NCBI RefSeq assembly: GCF_005503015.1
Contig: NZ_SCOL01000007.1
Location: 1-58,323 of the forward strand
Direction: 5' to 3'
DNA length: 58,323 bases
Source of the DNA: Bacillus sp. E(2018)
GTDB lineage: Bacteria > Bacillota > Bacilli > Bacillales > Fictibacillaceae
Part shown: positions 1 to 8,109 of the stretch, one piece after another
How the letters are laid out: each line of letters opens with the position of its first letter
Position numbering within the stretch: the stretch's first letter is position 1
The notes under the pieces: generated by a model
Told to the model about the DNA's origin: nothing
Seen by the model: the letters and a program-made list of their open reading frames with translations, nothing else
Database searches by the model: none
Translations under genes and position numbers: made by a program

Positions 1-30
1 CTGAGCCAGGATCAAACTCTCCATAAAAGT
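1..30 (-). rRNA. 16S rRNA, 5' end only (cut by window edge)
   Basis: The reverse complement of the first 24 bases is the universal 16S 5' segment (GAGAGTTTGATCCTGGCTCAG region). The gene runs leftward out of the window, so only about 30 bases are present. The exact mature 5' end is estimated. Confidence 0.95.
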
Positions 31-148
31 GTTTGTCTTGCTCGATTTTAAAACTGACGGAATTAATTCTTAATTCCTTACCTATTTCTTTTGTTCAGTT
101 TTCAAAGAACTGTGTGTTTGGCTTGTCTTTTTCCGAGACAGCTTTACC

Positions 149-177
149 ATCTTACCGAATGGAAGTTATAAAGTCAA
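149..177 (-). promoter_or_regulatory. Sigma-A promoter of the leftward rrn operon
   Basis: On the minus strand TTGACT (172-177) and TAAGAT (149-154) are separated by exactly 17 bases, between the tRNA-Ile 3' end and the 16S gene. The leader after it contains the TTTGAAAACTGAAC block typical of Bacillus rrn leaders. This suggests the 16S gene has its own promoter as well as possible read-through from the tRNA array. Confidence 0.75.
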
Positions 178-219
178 GCACTTTTTTGAAATTCTTTTTT
201 GATCATTTTTACGATCATA

Positions 220-296
<77 letters not shown>

Positions 297-307
297 GTAA
301 AAAATAA

Positions 308-381
308 TGGAGCGGGTGATGAGAATCGAACTCACGACCAGAGCTTGGAAGGCTCTTGTTTTACCACTAAACTACACCCGC
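308..381 (-). tRNA. tRNA-Gly(TCC)
   Basis: Cloverleaf with acceptor GCGGGTG, anticodon loop CTTCCAA (TCC) and encoded CCA. The same gene sequence occurs again at 57222-57295. Confidence 0.97.
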
Positions 382-388
382 ATAAGTA

Positions 389-465
389 TGGTCGGGAAGA
401 CAGGATTTGAACCTGCGACCCCCTGGTCCCAAACCAGGTGCTCTACCAAGCTGAGCCACTTCCCG
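389..465 (-). tRNA. tRNA-Pro(TGG)
   Basis: Acceptor stem CGGGAAG, anticodon TGG in a TTTGGGA loop, T-arm GGTTCAAATCC and encoded CCA. Confidence 0.97.
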
Positions 466-475
466 TAAGTAAATA

Positions 476-552
476 TGGCGCGCCCTGAGAGATTCGAACT
501 CCCGACCTTTTGATTCGTAGTCAAACACTCTATCCAGCTGAGCTAAGGGCGC
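476..552 (-). tRNA. tRNA-Arg(ACG)
   Basis: Acceptor GCGCCCT, anticodon loop CTACGAA (ACG, presumably modified to ICG) and encoded CCA. Confidence 0.97.
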
Positions 553-587
553 ATATTTAAAATGTATTCTATGTTATAAGTTAAAGT

Positions 588-673
<86 letters not shown>

Positions 674-724
674 GCGGCTAGGATGCCAGCGCATGAGCAC
701 TGCAACTTATTGAGAAAATTAATA

Positions 725-808
725 TGGTGCGGGTGAAGGGACTCGAACCCCCACGTCAAAGACACTAGATCCTAAGTCTAGCGCGTCTGCCAATTCCGCC
801 ACACCCGC
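725..808 (-). tRNA. tRNA-Leu(TAG)
   Basis: Class II tRNA of 84 nt, acceptor GCGGGTG, anticodon loop CTTAGGA (TAG), long variable arm and encoded CCA. Confidence 0.96.
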
Positions 809-823
809 ATATTAATTTGAAAA

Positions 824-899
824 TGGTGAGCCATGAAGGATTCGAACCTTCGACCCTCTGATTAAAAGTCAGATGCTCTACCAACTGAGCTAATGGCTC
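824..899 (-). tRNA. tRNA-Lys(TTT)
   Basis: Acceptor GAGCCAT, anticodon loop CTTTTAA (TTT), T-arm GGTTCGAATCC and encoded CCA. Confidence 0.97.
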
Positions 900-940
900 T
901 CACTGAAGTGTTTTTAAACACTTATCTTAAAAAGAAAAAA

Positions 941-1015
941 TGGCTGGGCTAGCTGGATTCGAACCAACGCATGTCGCAGTCAAAGTGCGATGCCTTACCG
1001 CTTGGCTATAGCCCA
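941..1015 (-). tRNA. tRNA-Gln(TTG)
   Basis: Acceptor TGGGCTA, anticodon loop CTTTGAC (TTG), T-arm GGTTCGAATCC and encoded CCA. Confidence 0.97.
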
Positions 1016-1030
1016 ACACCTTAGAAATAA

Positions 1031-1106
1031 TGGCGGACCCGACCGGGGTCGAACCGGCGATCTCCTGCGTGACAGGCAGGCATGTTAACCACTACACCAC
1101 GAGTCC
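1031..1106 (-). tRNA. tRNA-Asp(GTC)
   Basis: Acceptor GGACTCG pairing with a GGGTCC 3' side, anticodon loop CTGTCAC (GTC) and encoded CCA. Confidence 0.97.
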
Positions 1107-1140
1107 ATCAATCTATAGGTATTACTTTTATGAAAGTATA

Positions 1141-1215
1141 TGGTGACCCGTACGGGATTCGAACCCGTGTTACCGCCGTGAAAGGGCGGTGTCTTAACCG
1201 CTTGACCAACGGGCC
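1141..1215 (-). tRNA. tRNA-Glu(TTC)
   Basis: Acceptor GGCCCGT, anticodon loop CTTTCAC (TTC) and encoded CCA. The same gene sequence recurs at 57677-57751. Confidence 0.97.
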
Positions 1216-1218
1216 ACA

Positions 1219-1309
1219 TGGCAGAGAAGAAGGGATTCGAACCCTCGCACCGCGTTAGCGATCTACACCCTTAGCAGGGGCGCCCCTTGAGCCACTTGGG
1301 TACTTCTCT
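1219..1309 (-). tRNA. tRNA-Ser(GCT)
   Basis: Class II tRNA of 91 nt, acceptor AGAGAAG, anticodon loop CTGCTAA (GCT), long variable arm and encoded CCA. Confidence 0.96.
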
Positions 1310-1312
1310 GTA

Positions 1313-1387
1313 TGGCTCCACAGGTAGGACTCGAACCTACGACCGATCGGTTAACAGCCGATAGCTCTACCACTGAGCTACTGTGGA
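1313..1387 (-). tRNA. tRNA-Asn(GTT)
   Basis: Acceptor TCCACAG, anticodon loop CTGTTAA (GTT) and encoded CCA. First gene of the leftward tRNA operon; a nearly identical copy is at 57861-57935. Confidence 0.97.
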
Positions 1388-1409
1388 ATGTCTTTTAAGG
1401 ACAATTAAT

Positions 1410-1438
1410 ATCATAATCGTTTTCGTCTCAGATGTCAA
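1410..1438 (-). promoter_or_regulatory. Sigma-A promoter of the twelve-tRNA operon
   Basis: Minus-strand TTGACA (1433-1438), 17-base spacer, TATGAT (1410-1415), ending 22 bases before tRNA-Asn. A near-consensus stable-RNA promoter, seen directly. Confidence 0.8.
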
Positions 1439-1563
1439 CTAGTTTTAGAAGTTTTTTCTGAGTCGCATTCGCTTTACGATACCTGCTTTTAAAAGCTATG
1501 TAATAGGTATGTCTAACAGCGACTTTATTAAATTACCACATACCTATATTCGAAGTCAACACC

Positions 1564-2022
1564 CTATTTTAAAGAAACCTGTTTTAATTTCCCTCGGCAC
1601 TTTCCGCACACATATCTTTTCGTGTCAATTTGCCTCTTTCTCTTATAGGACTGCATACAGTCTGCACACATATAAGCGTATTTATAACTCTCTGTTCTTC
1701 TTTTATCGGGGATGGATTGACAGAAACGAGACCCACCTACTTTATGAAGCCAATACTTAAAGTCATCGTCACCATGTTTATACCCTCTGCCCTCGATATG
1801 CATGTGATAGTGCACGAGCTCATGCTTAATGACACCGATCAATTCTTCTATACCAAATGCTTTATAAAGATGAGGATTCATTTCTATATCATGAGATCGC
1901 AACAGATAACGTCCACCTGTTGTTCGCAGCCTTCTATTGAATCTCGCTTGGTGGCGAAACGTTTTATTGAAGAACTGAATGGAGATCTCCTCTGTTAGCT
2001 TCTGCAATTCTTCATTCGTCAT
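1564..2022 (-). CDS. SprT-like zinc metalloprotease (YdcK family)
   Basis: About 152 residues. The metalloprotease signature HELVHYHMH lies mid-protein and two CxxC pairs (CADC, CGKC) near the C-terminus suggest a zinc ribbon, the layout of SprT/YdcK proteins. The ATG at 2022 is preferred over an in-frame TTG two codons upstream because GGAG sits seven bases before the ATG. The gene order tex-cmpA-ydcK-tRNAs is as in Bacillus subtilis. The cellular substrate is not known; eukaryotic relatives (Spartan) cut DNA-protein crosslinks, but that role is not established here. Confidence 0.88.
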   Translation of the reverse strand: MTNEELQKLTEEISIQFFNKTFRHQARFNRRLRTTGGRYLLRSHDIEMNPHLYKAFGIEELIGVIKHELVHYHMHIEGRGYKHGDDDFKYWLHKVGGSRFCQSIPDKRRTESYKYAYMCADCMQSYKRKRQIDTKRYVCGKCRGKLKQVSLK

Positions 2023-2118
2023 GGTCAAGCTCCTTACATTTCTAGTTCACATTAACAAGCTCCTATACATAGACTAATACACAAATAACGGATTGGGAAG
2101 TTCAAGGAGGTTCTCTAT

Positions 2119-2241
2119 ATGCCAACATGGTTTAAAAGACAGCTCCGTCGTGCTTATTATCAAAAAGACCGTTACCAAATCCGCTTACTTAATCAATGCT
2201 GGTTCTTTTATAACAAAAAACACTCCTCCAGTGAAGAATAG
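2119..2241 (+). CDS. cmpA: CmpA, cortex morphogenetic protein
   Basis: A 40-codon gene with a strong ribosome binding site (AAGGAGG, eight bases before ATG). The product starts MPTWFKRQLRRAYYQKDRY and contains the conserved YQIRLLNQCWFFY block, closely matching CmpA. In Bacillus subtilis CmpA is a mother-cell adaptor that helps ClpXP degrade SpoIVA as quality control during spore envelope assembly. It is in the same position next to tex as in B. subtilis. Its last codons overlap the tex terminator hairpin on the other strand. Confidence 0.92.
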   Translation: MPTWFKRQLRRAYYQKDRYQIRLLNQCWFFYNKKHSSSEE

Positions 2242-2256
2242 TCCACTGGAGAAGTG
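2214..2256 (-). terminator. Terminator of tex, overlapping the cmpA 3' end
   Basis: Inverted repeat CTCCAGTG (2226-2233) / CACTGGAG (2244-2251), extended by CACT/AGTG outer pairs. On the minus strand it is followed by six T (2215-2220). The hairpin includes the last codons and stop of cmpA. Confidence 0.8.
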
Positions 2257-2270
2257 CATTATCTTTTATC

Positions 2271-4436
2271 TCATTTTGGAGTAATCATGGTTAGAGCGAT
2301 TCGTTGTTTTGCTACATCTACTGAATCTACCCATACGGTTACGACTTGCCCTACGCTTACGACGTCCATCGGATTCTTTACGAAACGATCGGTAAGCTTC
2401 GAAATATGAACAAGCCCGTCCTGTTTCACGCCAATATCTACAAACGCACCAAAATCCACAACATTTCGAACGGTTCCTTGAAGCTCCATTCCTTGTGACA
2501 AGTCCTCCATCTTAAGAACATCTGTTTTAAGGACTGGCCCTGAAAAAGCATCACGCGGATCACGTCCAGGTTTCATAAGCCCTTCAATAATATCCTTTAA
2601 TGTTGGAACGCCGATATCTAATTTCTCAGATGTCGCTTCGAGTGAAAGTGATTTTAACTTTTCAGCAAGAGCGTCTGAACCGATATCAACTGGCTTGAAT
2701 CCAAGTTCTTTTAACAAAGCTTTCGTTGCTGGGTAGCTTTCTGGATGAATACCCGTCTGATCAAGTGGTTGATCTCCGTCAACTACACGTAAAAATCCGA
2801 TACATTGCTCATATGTTTTTGCACCAAGACGAGGGATTTTTTTCAGTTCTGTTCTGTTTTTGAACTTTCCTACCTCGTTTCGTTTAACAATAATGTTCTG
2901 TGCAACGGTTTTGGACAACCCGGATACATATTGAAGAAGAGACGATGATGCGGTATTCACGTTAACACCCACTTGGTTAACCGCCGTTTCCACAACAAAT
3001 GAAATTTCTTCACCTAGTCTTTTTTGAGAAACGTCATGCTGATACTGACCGACACCAATAGACTTCGGATCGATTTTTACAAGCTCCGCTAACGGATCTT
3101 GAAGTCTTCGCGCAATGGATACCGCACTTCTTTCCTCAACTTGAAGGTCTGGAAACTCCTCACGCGCGACTGTAGAAGCTGAATATACACTCGCTCCCGC
3201 TTCATTAACGATGACGTAAGCTACAGATTTCTCTAGGTCTTTTAATGTTTCAGCAATAAATTGCTCAGTTTCTCGTGATGCTGTCCCATTTCCGATCGCA
3301 GCGATTTCGATATCATACTGATCGATCAGTTTTTTTACGACCGCTGCCGATTTTTCTACCTCTGATCGCGGCGGTGTTGGATAAATCGTCTGGATATGAA
3401 GTACTTTACCCGTTTCATCTACTACACCTAGTTTGCAACCTGTTCTATACGCTGGGTCAACTCCTAGAACTACTTTTCCTTTGAGTGGTGCTTGTAAGAG
3501 AAGGCTTCTTACATTTTCAGAAAAGATATGAATCGCACGCTCTTCTGCTTGTTCTGTAAGAGCCGCACGAATTTCACGTTCGATGGAAGGTGCGATCAAT
3601 CGTTTATACGAATCTTCAATTGCTTCAGTGAGATATGGTACAGCAGGTGAGCTCGAGCGTTTGACTACTTTTCTCTCCATTTTTGATACGATTAGTTCTG
3701 ATGGTGCCGCGATACCTACTCTTAAAATATTTTCTTTTTCTCCGCGATTCATCGCTAAAACACGATGTGGAACAATCTTACGGATCGGTTCTTGGTAGTC
3801 ATAGTACATTTCGAATACTTTTTTCTCATCTAATTCTGCGTTCTTGCCGTCGGTTTTGACCTCGCCTTTATTGAACGTGTCTTCCCGAATCCATTTTCTC
3901 ATATCTGCATCGTCAGAAAGCATTTCAGCGATGATGTCTTTTGCGCCAGACAATGCATCTTCAGCAGCGTTCACTTCTTTTTCTTCATTTATGTAGGAAG
4001 CCGCTTCCGTTAGTGGATCATCATTTCTTTGTTCTAATAACCATAGAGCAAGTGGTTCGAGACCTTTTTCTTTCGCAACGGTAGCTTTTGTTCTTCTCTT
4101 TTGTTTATAGGGACGATAAATATCTTCAAGATCTTGAAGCTTTTGTGCTTTTGCTATCGCACCGCTTAACTCTTCCGTTAATTTTCCTTGTTCTTCGATT
4201 AAACGAAGGATCTCTTCTTTACGTGAAGCTAGATTTTGCAAATATGTCCATCGGTCCATAATGTCTTTGATCTGTACTTCATCTAAACCACCCGTTAATT
4301 CTTTTCTATAACGAGCAATAAACGGGACCGTGTTTCCTTCTTCAAGTAGAGCGATAACCTGGTTAATTTGTTTTCCTTTTACGTTTAATTCGGATTCCAT
4401 CGTTCTCAATGCTTGTTCACTAATAGGTTGTCCCAA
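2271..4436 (-). CDS. tex: Tex family RNA-binding transcription accessory protein (YdcI)
   Basis: 721 residues from a TTG at 4436, close to the 719 of B. subtilis YdcI. This start is chosen because AGGAG lies about nine bases before it; the longer frame would place the Shine-Dalgarno inside the gene. Visible parts are the helical Tex N-terminal region (LLEEGNTVPFIARYRKE), the YqgF/RNase H-like domain (GVDPAYRTGCKLGVVD), helix-hairpin-helix segments (around residues 480-560) and a C-terminal S1 domain (GTVRNVVDFGAFVDIG). Tex proteins bind nucleic acid and affect transcription; the precise role in Bacillaceae is unclear. Confidence 0.95.
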   Translation of the reverse strand: MGQPISEQALRTMESELNVKGKQINQVIALLEEGNTVPFIARYRKELTGGLDEVQIKDIMDRWTYLQNLASRKEEILRLIEEQGKLTEELSGAIAKAQKLQDLEDIYRPYKQKRRTKATVAKEKGLEPLALWLLEQRNDDPLTEAASYINEEKEVNAAEDALSGAKDIIAEMLSDDADMRKWIREDTFNKGEVKTDGKNAELDEKKVFEMYYDYQEPIRKIVPHRVLAMNRGEKENILRVGIAAPSELIVSKMERKVVKRSSSPAVPYLTEAIEDSYKRLIAPSIEREIRAALTEQAEERAIHIFSENVRSLLLQAPLKGKVVLGVDPAYRTGCKLGVVDETGKVLHIQTIYPTPPRSEVEKSAAVVKKLIDQYDIEIAAIGNGTASRETEQFIAETLKDLEKSVAYVIVNEAGASVYSASTVAREEFPDLQVEERSAVSIARRLQDPLAELVKIDPKSIGVGQYQHDVSQKRLGEEISFVVETAVNQVGVNVNTASSSLLQYVSGLSKTVAQNIIVKRNEVGKFKNRTELKKIPRLGAKTYEQCIGFLRVVDGDQPLDQTGIHPESYPATKALLKELGFKPVDIGSDALAEKLKSLSLEATSEKLDIGVPTLKDIIEGLMKPGRDPRDAFSGPVLKTDVLKMEDLSQGMELQGTVRNVVDFGAFVDIGVKQDGLVHISKLTDRFVKNPMDVVSVGQVVTVWVDSVDVAKQRIALTMITPK

Positions 4437-4534
4437 TAAGAACACTCCTTTTTCAATCAATTAGTACTATTATAAACCAAGGAAGTGGTGGCGTAAAAAT
4501 TGCACTCTTGTGAGTAGTTGATATACGTTTCAGA

Positions 4535-4775
4535 TACTCGTTTTCCACAGGGGCAGGCGGTGAGCCACATTCGTACGTTTCAATTTTAAGTGTCTCACCT
4601 GTCTAGTTGCAGTGGCTAGACCCTTGAGGTCAAAAGTTAAATGGCTAAGAAGGCAAAGTGCCCCTTCAAATCCATTCACCTTTTGCTTGTCGGGTCTTGA
4701 CGAGCCACCTCCACTTTTCTGACTGCCCGCCTGTCCCGTAGGAGTCTCGCACCTTCCACTACAATCAACAGTCGA
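4535..4775. repeat. Dispersed repeat family A copy interrupted by repeat family B
   Basis: The outer parts (about 4535-4603 and 4727-4775) match the intact repeat at 28965-29130: a TTTCCACGGGGC-like start, GAGCCACATTCGTACGTTTC, and GTAGGAGTCTCGCACCTTCC. Between them are about 120 bases starting TAGTTGCAGTGGCTAGACCC and containing GCTTGTCGGG, resembling another Bacillaceae intergenic repeat. No gene is seen between tex and rsbX (4437-4844). Confidence 0.75.
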
Positions 4776-4844
4776 AGAAGTAACTAAAAAAATTTAAATG
4801 CAAAAACAAAAAACACCACCCTGCAATCTAATGAAGGTGATGTT

Positions 4845-5456
4845 TTACGAAATCAAATTTATTTGTCCGACGAGACAGGTTGCATCGTCATTGATGTCTT
4901 GTGGTAATCCACTAATATAGAGGACAGATTCTTTTGGTGATATCATTTTCGTTAATAATGAACGGCTCTGTGTATGAATGTCCATACCATCGGAATAAAG
5001 CATCAGTGTTAACTCTTTTTCAAACTTAAAGTCTTGCACTTTAAATTTTTCAGGCTTTCCTGCGAGAAAACCGACTTTCGGCAAAGGGTGTATGGCTCTT
5101 TGTCTTTCAGCAGAGATCATAAAACGGATGTTGCCAATTCCTGAATAAGTAGCTGTATGATTATGATAATCGACTTTAACGATTGCAATCACTGCACCAC
5201 GAGTATGTCTTAATCCTTCATTACAAAGGTACATTAACCTCTCGACAGTTTCATGATGGTTTTGATCGATAATTTCAGTAGCGGCCCCAGAAGCTTCTTT
5301 TGCCATCTTCCCGCTTCCTAGACCATCCGCTACTGCACAAATCAAATAATCTTCCGTTTCTTTCACATAAAAACTATCTCCGCAAAGATCATTTCCCTTT
5401 TTCGGCTTTTGATAAGAGGAAACAGATGCCTTGCTAAACTGATAGTGTTCGATCAT
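4845..5456 (-). CDS. rsbX: RsbX, PP2C-type phosphoserine phosphatase
   Basis: 203 residues with PP2C-like motifs: GDSFYV near residue 27, AVADGLGSGKMAKEAS near 40-55, LYSDGMD near 150 and DDATCLV near the C-terminus. In B. subtilis RsbX dephosphorylates RsbS and RsbR in the stressosome and resets the system after stress. The ATG overlaps the sigB stop by four bases (ATGA), so it is translationally coupled as last gene of the sigma-B operon and is expected to be under the internal sigma-B promoter at 7071-7096. Confidence 0.93.
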   Translation of the reverse strand: MIEHYQFSKASVSSYQKPKKGNDLCGDSFYVKETEDYLICAVADGLGSGKMAKEASGAATEIIDQNHHETVERLMYLCNEGLRHTRGAVIAIVKVDYHNHTATYSGIGNIRFMISAERQRAIHPLPKVGFLAGKPEKFKVQDFKFEKELTLMLYSDGMDIHTQSRSLLTKMISPKESVLYISGLPQDINDDATCLVGQINLIS

Positions 5457-6244
5457 TTAAGAGCCTCCGAAGGTGATACACGCAAAGCCTCTTTTAACTT
5501 TTCAAGTGCTCGTCGTTGAAGTCGGGAAACATGCATTTGAGAAATATCTAAACGTTCTCCCGTTTCTTTTTGGCTTAAATTCTCGAAATACGTACATTGA
5601 AGAATTTCGCGTTCGCGTTCAGAAAGAACAGCAAAAGCTTTTTCCAAAAGCATTCTTTTATCAATCTGATCGAAACCAACATCATTGGAGCCGACTAGAT
5701 CGAGCAGTGTAACTGTACTTCCTTCTTGATCCGCTTCAATGGAACTATCTACAGATAGAGCTTGATAACTTTTGCCCATCTCCATCGTCTCTAGAACTTC
5801 TTCTTCAGATACTTCTAGGTACTCTGCGATTTCAAAGATTTTCGGTGACCTCTGTAAACGCGTAGTTAGTTCTTCAACGGCTTTCTTAATTCTTGGTCCT
5901 AGTTCTTTAATTCGACGAGGTACGTGAACACTCCATGTTTTATCACGGATAAAACGTTTAATCTCTCCGACGATGGTCGGAACAGCGAAAGATTCAAAAG
6001 ATCTTCCAAACGTTTTGTCGTACCTTCTAAAAGCGGCAAGCAATCCAATCATACCAACTTGTACTAAATCGTCATGGATACTTTTTCCTTTAGAGAACTT
6101 TCGAGCTAGAGAATGGACTAAGTCTTGATACTGCAAAACGAGGTTCGTCTGAATCTCTTCATTCTTTGGGTCTTGCTGCAGCTCATCAATCCAAGCATAA
6201 ACTTGTTCTTTACTGTGAAGGCGCTGGTGAGATTCTGTCGACAT
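5453..6244 (-). CDS. sigB: General stress sigma factor SigB
   Basis: 263 residues from the ATG at 6244, matching the usual 262-264; a GGAGG is close upstream, whereas the ATG five codons earlier has none. Region 2 is seen as DDLVQVGMIGLLAAFRRYD and SFAVPTIVGEIKRFIRD, region 3 as VPRRIKELGPRIKKA, and region 4 as SQKETGERLDISQMHVSRLQ. SigB directs the general stress regulon. It overlaps rsbW by 35 bases, as in B. subtilis. Activity is controlled by sequestration by RsbW. Confidence 0.97.
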   Translation of the reverse strand: MSTESHQRLHSKEQVYAWIDELQQDPKNEEIQTNLVLQYQDLVHSLARKFSKGKSIHDDLVQVGMIGLLAAFRRYDKTFGRSFESFAVPTIVGEIKRFIRDKTWSVHVPRRIKELGPRIKKAVEELTTRLQRSPKIFEIAEYLEVSEEEVLETMEMGKSYQALSVDSSIEADQEGSTVTLLDLVGSNDVGFDQIDKRMLLEKAFAVLSEREREILQCTYFENLSQKETGERLDISQMHVSRLQRRALEKLKEALRVSPSEALK

Positions 6245-6698
6245 GTTCCTCCACCTCATCTCTGTGAAGATACTTCGTCATCATTACAACGACACCGGCT
6301 TCACTGCTTATTTCTACCTTGTCCATTAATGTATCTATCAGAAAGAGGCCTAAACCTCCCTCATGCAGTTGATCAACTGATTTACCATCTACAGGGCCAA
6401 GATTTTTAGAGATAGATTCGACATCAAAGCTTTTTCCTTGGTCGACAACCGTAATTTCAATGCGGTCATCATATATATTACAGCCAACGCGAACTTGGCC
6501 TTTATCTTCATCTGTATCCGTGTAGGCATGATTAACAACGTTCGTTACAGCTTCTGATACAGCAATTTTGATATCTTCAATTTCGTCAAACGCAAAACCC
6601 ATGCGGTTAGCCAGGCCAGAGATCGTTAACCTGACGACGCCTACATAATCCGGTTTTGCAGGGACCTTCATTTCAATATAGTCGGACGCTGTTCTCAT
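6210..6698 (-). CDS. rsbW: RsbW, anti-sigma-B factor and serine kinase
   Basis: 162 residues, GHKL-type kinase fold. The N-box is SEAVTNVVNHAY (about residues 48-59), the G1 box DQGKSFD and the G2 box GGLGLFLIDTLMD. RsbW binds SigB in unstressed cells and phosphorylates RsbV; when RsbV is unphosphorylated RsbW switches partner and SigB is released. Its ATG overlaps the rsbV stop (ATGA). Confidence 0.97.
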   Translation of the reverse strand: MRTASDYIEMKVPAKPDYVGVVRLTISGLANRMGFAFDEIEDIKIAVSEAVTNVVNHAYTDTDEDKGQVRVGCNIYDDRIEITVVDQGKSFDVESISKNLGPVDGKSVDQLHEGGLGLFLIDTLMDKVEISSEAGVVVMMTKYLHRDEVEEHVDRISPAPSQ

Positions 6699-7027
6699 AG
6701 CGCCTCCCCCTTTACTCCACTTTCAATATCCATTACTTCCGTTAATCCAGTAATTTCAAAAATGCGCTTAACGCGCTCTGTCATGCCTCTTAATTTTAAA
6801 GAGCTGTTATTTGCTTTGGAAGATTTTAAAGCTCCCACGAAAATACCTAGCCCTGTGCTATCCATATATTCAATTCCAGAAAGATCTACGATTACGATGT
6901 TTCCTTTTGTCTCTGTTAATGGAAGCATCACTTCTTTTAACTTAGGAGCCGTATAAGCATCCACTTCTCCCGTAAGGTTTAACTCGTATGTTTCATTTAT
7001 TTGGTCTTGATTTATTTGCAAATTCAT
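6695..7027 (-). CDS. rsbV: RsbV, anti-anti-sigma factor (STAS)
   Basis: 110 residues, a single STAS domain. The phosphoacceptor serine is in the classic motif YMDSTGLGIFVG (about residues 51-62). RsbV is phosphorylated by RsbW and dephosphorylated by RsbU. Start at the ATG seven bases after GGGGGG; a TTG five codons upstream would include the Shine-Dalgarno. It is the first gene after the internal sigma-B promoter, giving the positive feedback loop known from B. subtilis. Confidence 0.96.
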   Translation of the reverse strand: MNLQINQDQINETYELNLTGEVDAYTAPKLKEVMLPLTETKGNIVIVDLSGIEYMDSTGLGIFVGALKSSKANNSSLKLRGMTERVKRIFEITGLTEVMDIESGVKGEAL

Positions 7028-7070
7028 TTTATTTCCCCCCAAGCTTTATATGGAACCATATAAGGTACCT

Positions 7071-7096
7071 TTACCCTAATCAAATACTGTTTAAAC
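7071..7096 (-). promoter_or_regulatory. Internal sigma-B promoter of rsbVW-sigB-rsbX
   Basis: Minus-strand GTTTAA (7091-7096), 14-base spacer, GGGTAA (7071-7076), a close fit to the sigma-B consensus GTTTAA-N12/15-GGGTAT. It sits between rsbU and rsbV exactly where the B. subtilis autoregulatory promoter is. The -35 element includes the rsbU stop codon. Confidence 0.85.
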
Positions 7097-8098
7097 CAGT
7101 CGCTTTAAAATAATTAAAGTGAAATCATCTCTGAGCTCAAAGCCTTGAAGACGATCAAGCTCCTGAAATACATTTTCAACAATCTTTTGTGAGGGCAGAT
7201 CCATATACTTTCGAATAAGAGATACAACTTCTTCTCTTTCGATGAATCCTTTGCTTGTTCTGCACTCGGTCACTCCGTCTGAAAGAAGAATAACCATATC
7301 TCCCACTTCTATCATCTTTTCGTATGGATGGTAAGTGGTTGTTCTAGATACACCGAGAACCAGACCTTTTGCGATCAAGTCATGAAACTCATCATCCTTT
7401 GCTTGATAGAAAAAGCCTGGTTCATGACCAGCACCTGCATAGTAAAACTTATGACTTTCTGGTTCGTAAACACCATGAAACATCGTGATGAACATGTTGC
7501 TATGAACGTTTTGTTCGACTACTCGGTTTAAATTCTCTAAAAGCAGATGTGGCTTCATTTGTTCTTCAGGTAAACTGTCCATCGCATACTTAATCATAGA
7601 CATGCAGAGTGCAGCAGGTATGCCTTTACCGATAATATCTGCTACAGCAACACTTAAACTGTTGCCGCTCTTAACAAAATTATAATAATCACCGTTCATT
7701 TTTTTAGCAGGAACACTCACCACACCAATGTCCAGCTGGTCGAACTCTGGCACATCACTGAGCAGTAACGTCTGCTGCATACTTGCGGCAACTTCGATCT
7801 CTGATTCAAGCTGTTGCTGCTTATCACGCAAACTCTGATGCTCTCGATAAGCAAAACCGTAGCCGATCATTGCTTCGAGCAGAAAGTCAAAAGAATCTCT
7901 CATTTCCTCAGACATACCTGGAAACAGCTCATCCATCACTTGGATGTGCAAGCTGACAAGATCTTCTGGTGAGATCTGTTGTTCTAATAACTTCCTACTG
8001 AATTGCTGTCCTTTATAGAGGGTCGTCTCTGTTTTAGCTTTTAGATAGACCGATAATAAATCTTGATAACGTTCTATTAGTGCGTCTTTTGCGGTCAA
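7091..8098 (-). CDS. rsbU: RsbU, PP2C-type phosphatase for RsbV-P
   Basis: 335 residues from a TTG at 8098, the same length as B. subtilis RsbU; TTAGGAGG is seven bases before this TTG. An N-terminal helical RsbT-binding domain (about 1-85) ends in GYGFAYREHQSLR. It is followed by a SpoIIE/PP2C domain with VPAKKMNGDYY, VADIIGKGIPAALCMSMIKY, AGAGHEPGF, LLSDGVTEC and DDFTLIIL. Free RsbT activates it, and it then dephosphorylates RsbV to liberate SigB. The stop codon is part of the downstream sigma-B promoter. Confidence 0.96.
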   Translation of the reverse strand: MTAKDALIERYQDLLSVYLKAKTETTLYKGQQFSRKLLEQQISPEDLVSLHIQVMDELFPGMSEEMRDSFDFLLEAMIGYGFAYREHQSLRDKQQQLESEIEVAASMQQTLLLSDVPEFDQLDIGVVSVPAKKMNGDYYNFVKSGNSLSVAVADIIGKGIPAALCMSMIKYAMDSLPEEQMKPHLLLENLNRVVEQNVHSNMFITMFHGVYEPESHKFYYAGAGHEPGFFYQAKDDEFHDLIAKGLVLGVSRTTTYHPYEKMIEVGDMVILLSDGVTECRTSKGFIEREEVVSLIRKYMDLPSQKIVENVFQELDRLQGFELRDDFTLIILKRLV

Positions 8099-8109
8099 GA
8101 GCTCTCCTC

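Noticed and set aside
4437..4844. Possible small RNA between tex and rsbX
   Set aside because: The structure is explained by two repeat families; no promoter or terminator specific for an RNA was seen.
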